Below are positions 50,055-50,143 of a stretch of DNA of 50,143 bases, piece by piece. The notes below the pieces were generated by a model. The model was not told the origin of the DNA and searched no databases. It saw only the letters and a list, made by a program, of their open reading frames with translations. Location of the stretch: positions 1 to 50,143 of the IMG/VR virus record IMGVR_UViG_3300037493_002833, one strand, 5' to 3'. Numbering within the stretch: position 1 is the first letter of the stretch; the number at the start of each line of letters is the position of its first letter. This DNA comes from a virus. The position numbers and the translations under genes are program-made.

Positions 50055-50143
50055 ATGAACGGTATTAAAGCAATGATAGACGGTAAAACGATTAAACAAT
50101 ACATAACAATGAACCCCCACCAAAAGGCCAGGCACAAAGCAAG
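50055..50143 (+). CDS. N-terminal part of a small basic protein (runs off right edge)
   Basis: ATG 50055 opens a frame to the window end with 29 residues (MNGIKAMIDGKTIKQYITMN, then PHQKARHKA). It is basic and helical-looking, as in early phage proteins, and follows the possible promoter at 49962. A minus-strand frame covering the same bases is compositionally poor and overlaps a promoter, so the plus-strand reading is preferred. Function unknown. Confidence 0.5.
   Translation, partial: MNGIKAMIDGKTIKQYITMNPHQKARHKA

Noticed and set aside
49802-50137. 111-residue minus-strand frame rich in F, Y, C and L
   Set aside because: It covers a perfect promoter for the GIY-YIG gene and opposes a better plus-strand frame at 50055; no domain recognisable.
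1-50143. Circular genome closed by joining the window ends
   Set aside because: Joining the ends gives S rather than the expected R/N after the sigma-like YYYMVL stretch and soon a stop; no terminal repeat is visible.
1-50143. CRISPR array, tRNA genes or integrase
   Set aside because: No regularly spaced repeats were seen and no tRNA-like or integrase-like sequence stood out; a dedicated tRNA scan could still find one I missed.

Overview
The window looks like about 50 kb of an AT-rich, tailed-phage (podovirus-type) genome that infects a Bacteroidota host. Four lines of evidence support this. The late block holds, in order, portal, scaffold, major capsid, connector/ring and a very large tail-nozzle gene, then three internal-virion (ejection) candidates including a 2857-residue giant; this order and these protein sizes resemble Crassvirales and related Bacteroidota podoviruses. 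Several promoters match the Bacteroidota consensus TTTG-N19/20-TAnnTTTG exactly. Start codons sit behind A/T-only leaders rather than Shine-Dalgarno sequences. The YadA-like and GFLPPRM-type tail-fibre repeats are common in this phylum. I see no integrase, DNA polymerase, virion RNA polymerase, recognisable endolysin, tRNA or CRISPR array. Genes run off both ends, so the window is probably not a complete genome.

Layout. Positions 1-6258 (minus): the start of a sigma-like gene, a small membrane protein, small virion proteins and a 1416-residue fibre with a signal peptide. Positions 6335-23556: giant internal virion protein, two further internal proteins, nozzle, connector proteins, a GroES co-chaperonin and a HAD phosphatase-like protein. 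Positions 23568-33994: head module (structural protein, GIY-YIG homing endonuclease, major capsid, scaffold, DUF5856-like protein, portal, TerL, possible TerS), interrupted at 31414 by a tiny plus-strand regulator gene with its own perfect promoter. Positions 33979-41540: a compact, mostly overlapping set of sugar and modification genes (TylF-like methyltransferase, glycosyltransferases, split HldE-type heptose kinase and nucleotidyltransferase, cupin isomerase) containing homing-endonuclease debris.

Positions 41604-48631 (plus, apart from the minus-strand NinG gene) form the early/replication region: small regulators, a GC-richer stretch that looks like an integron-type gene cassette with an attC-like hairpin, a structured leader RNA, a winged-helix replication protein and a primase-helicase, followed by small unknown genes and a terminator. 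The right end carries a small minus-strand membrane protein, a second GIY-YIG protein and the start of another plus-strand gene.

How it works together (inference): the early region drives DNA replication and recombination. The leftward block builds a short-tailed virion. The sugar genes probably decorate virions, host surface or a fibre with heptose-type sugars. The most unusual items are the attC-like cassette at 43226-43626, the pseudoknot-capable leader at 44029-44159, the convergent mini-gene between portal and TerL, and the fibre with an export signal.
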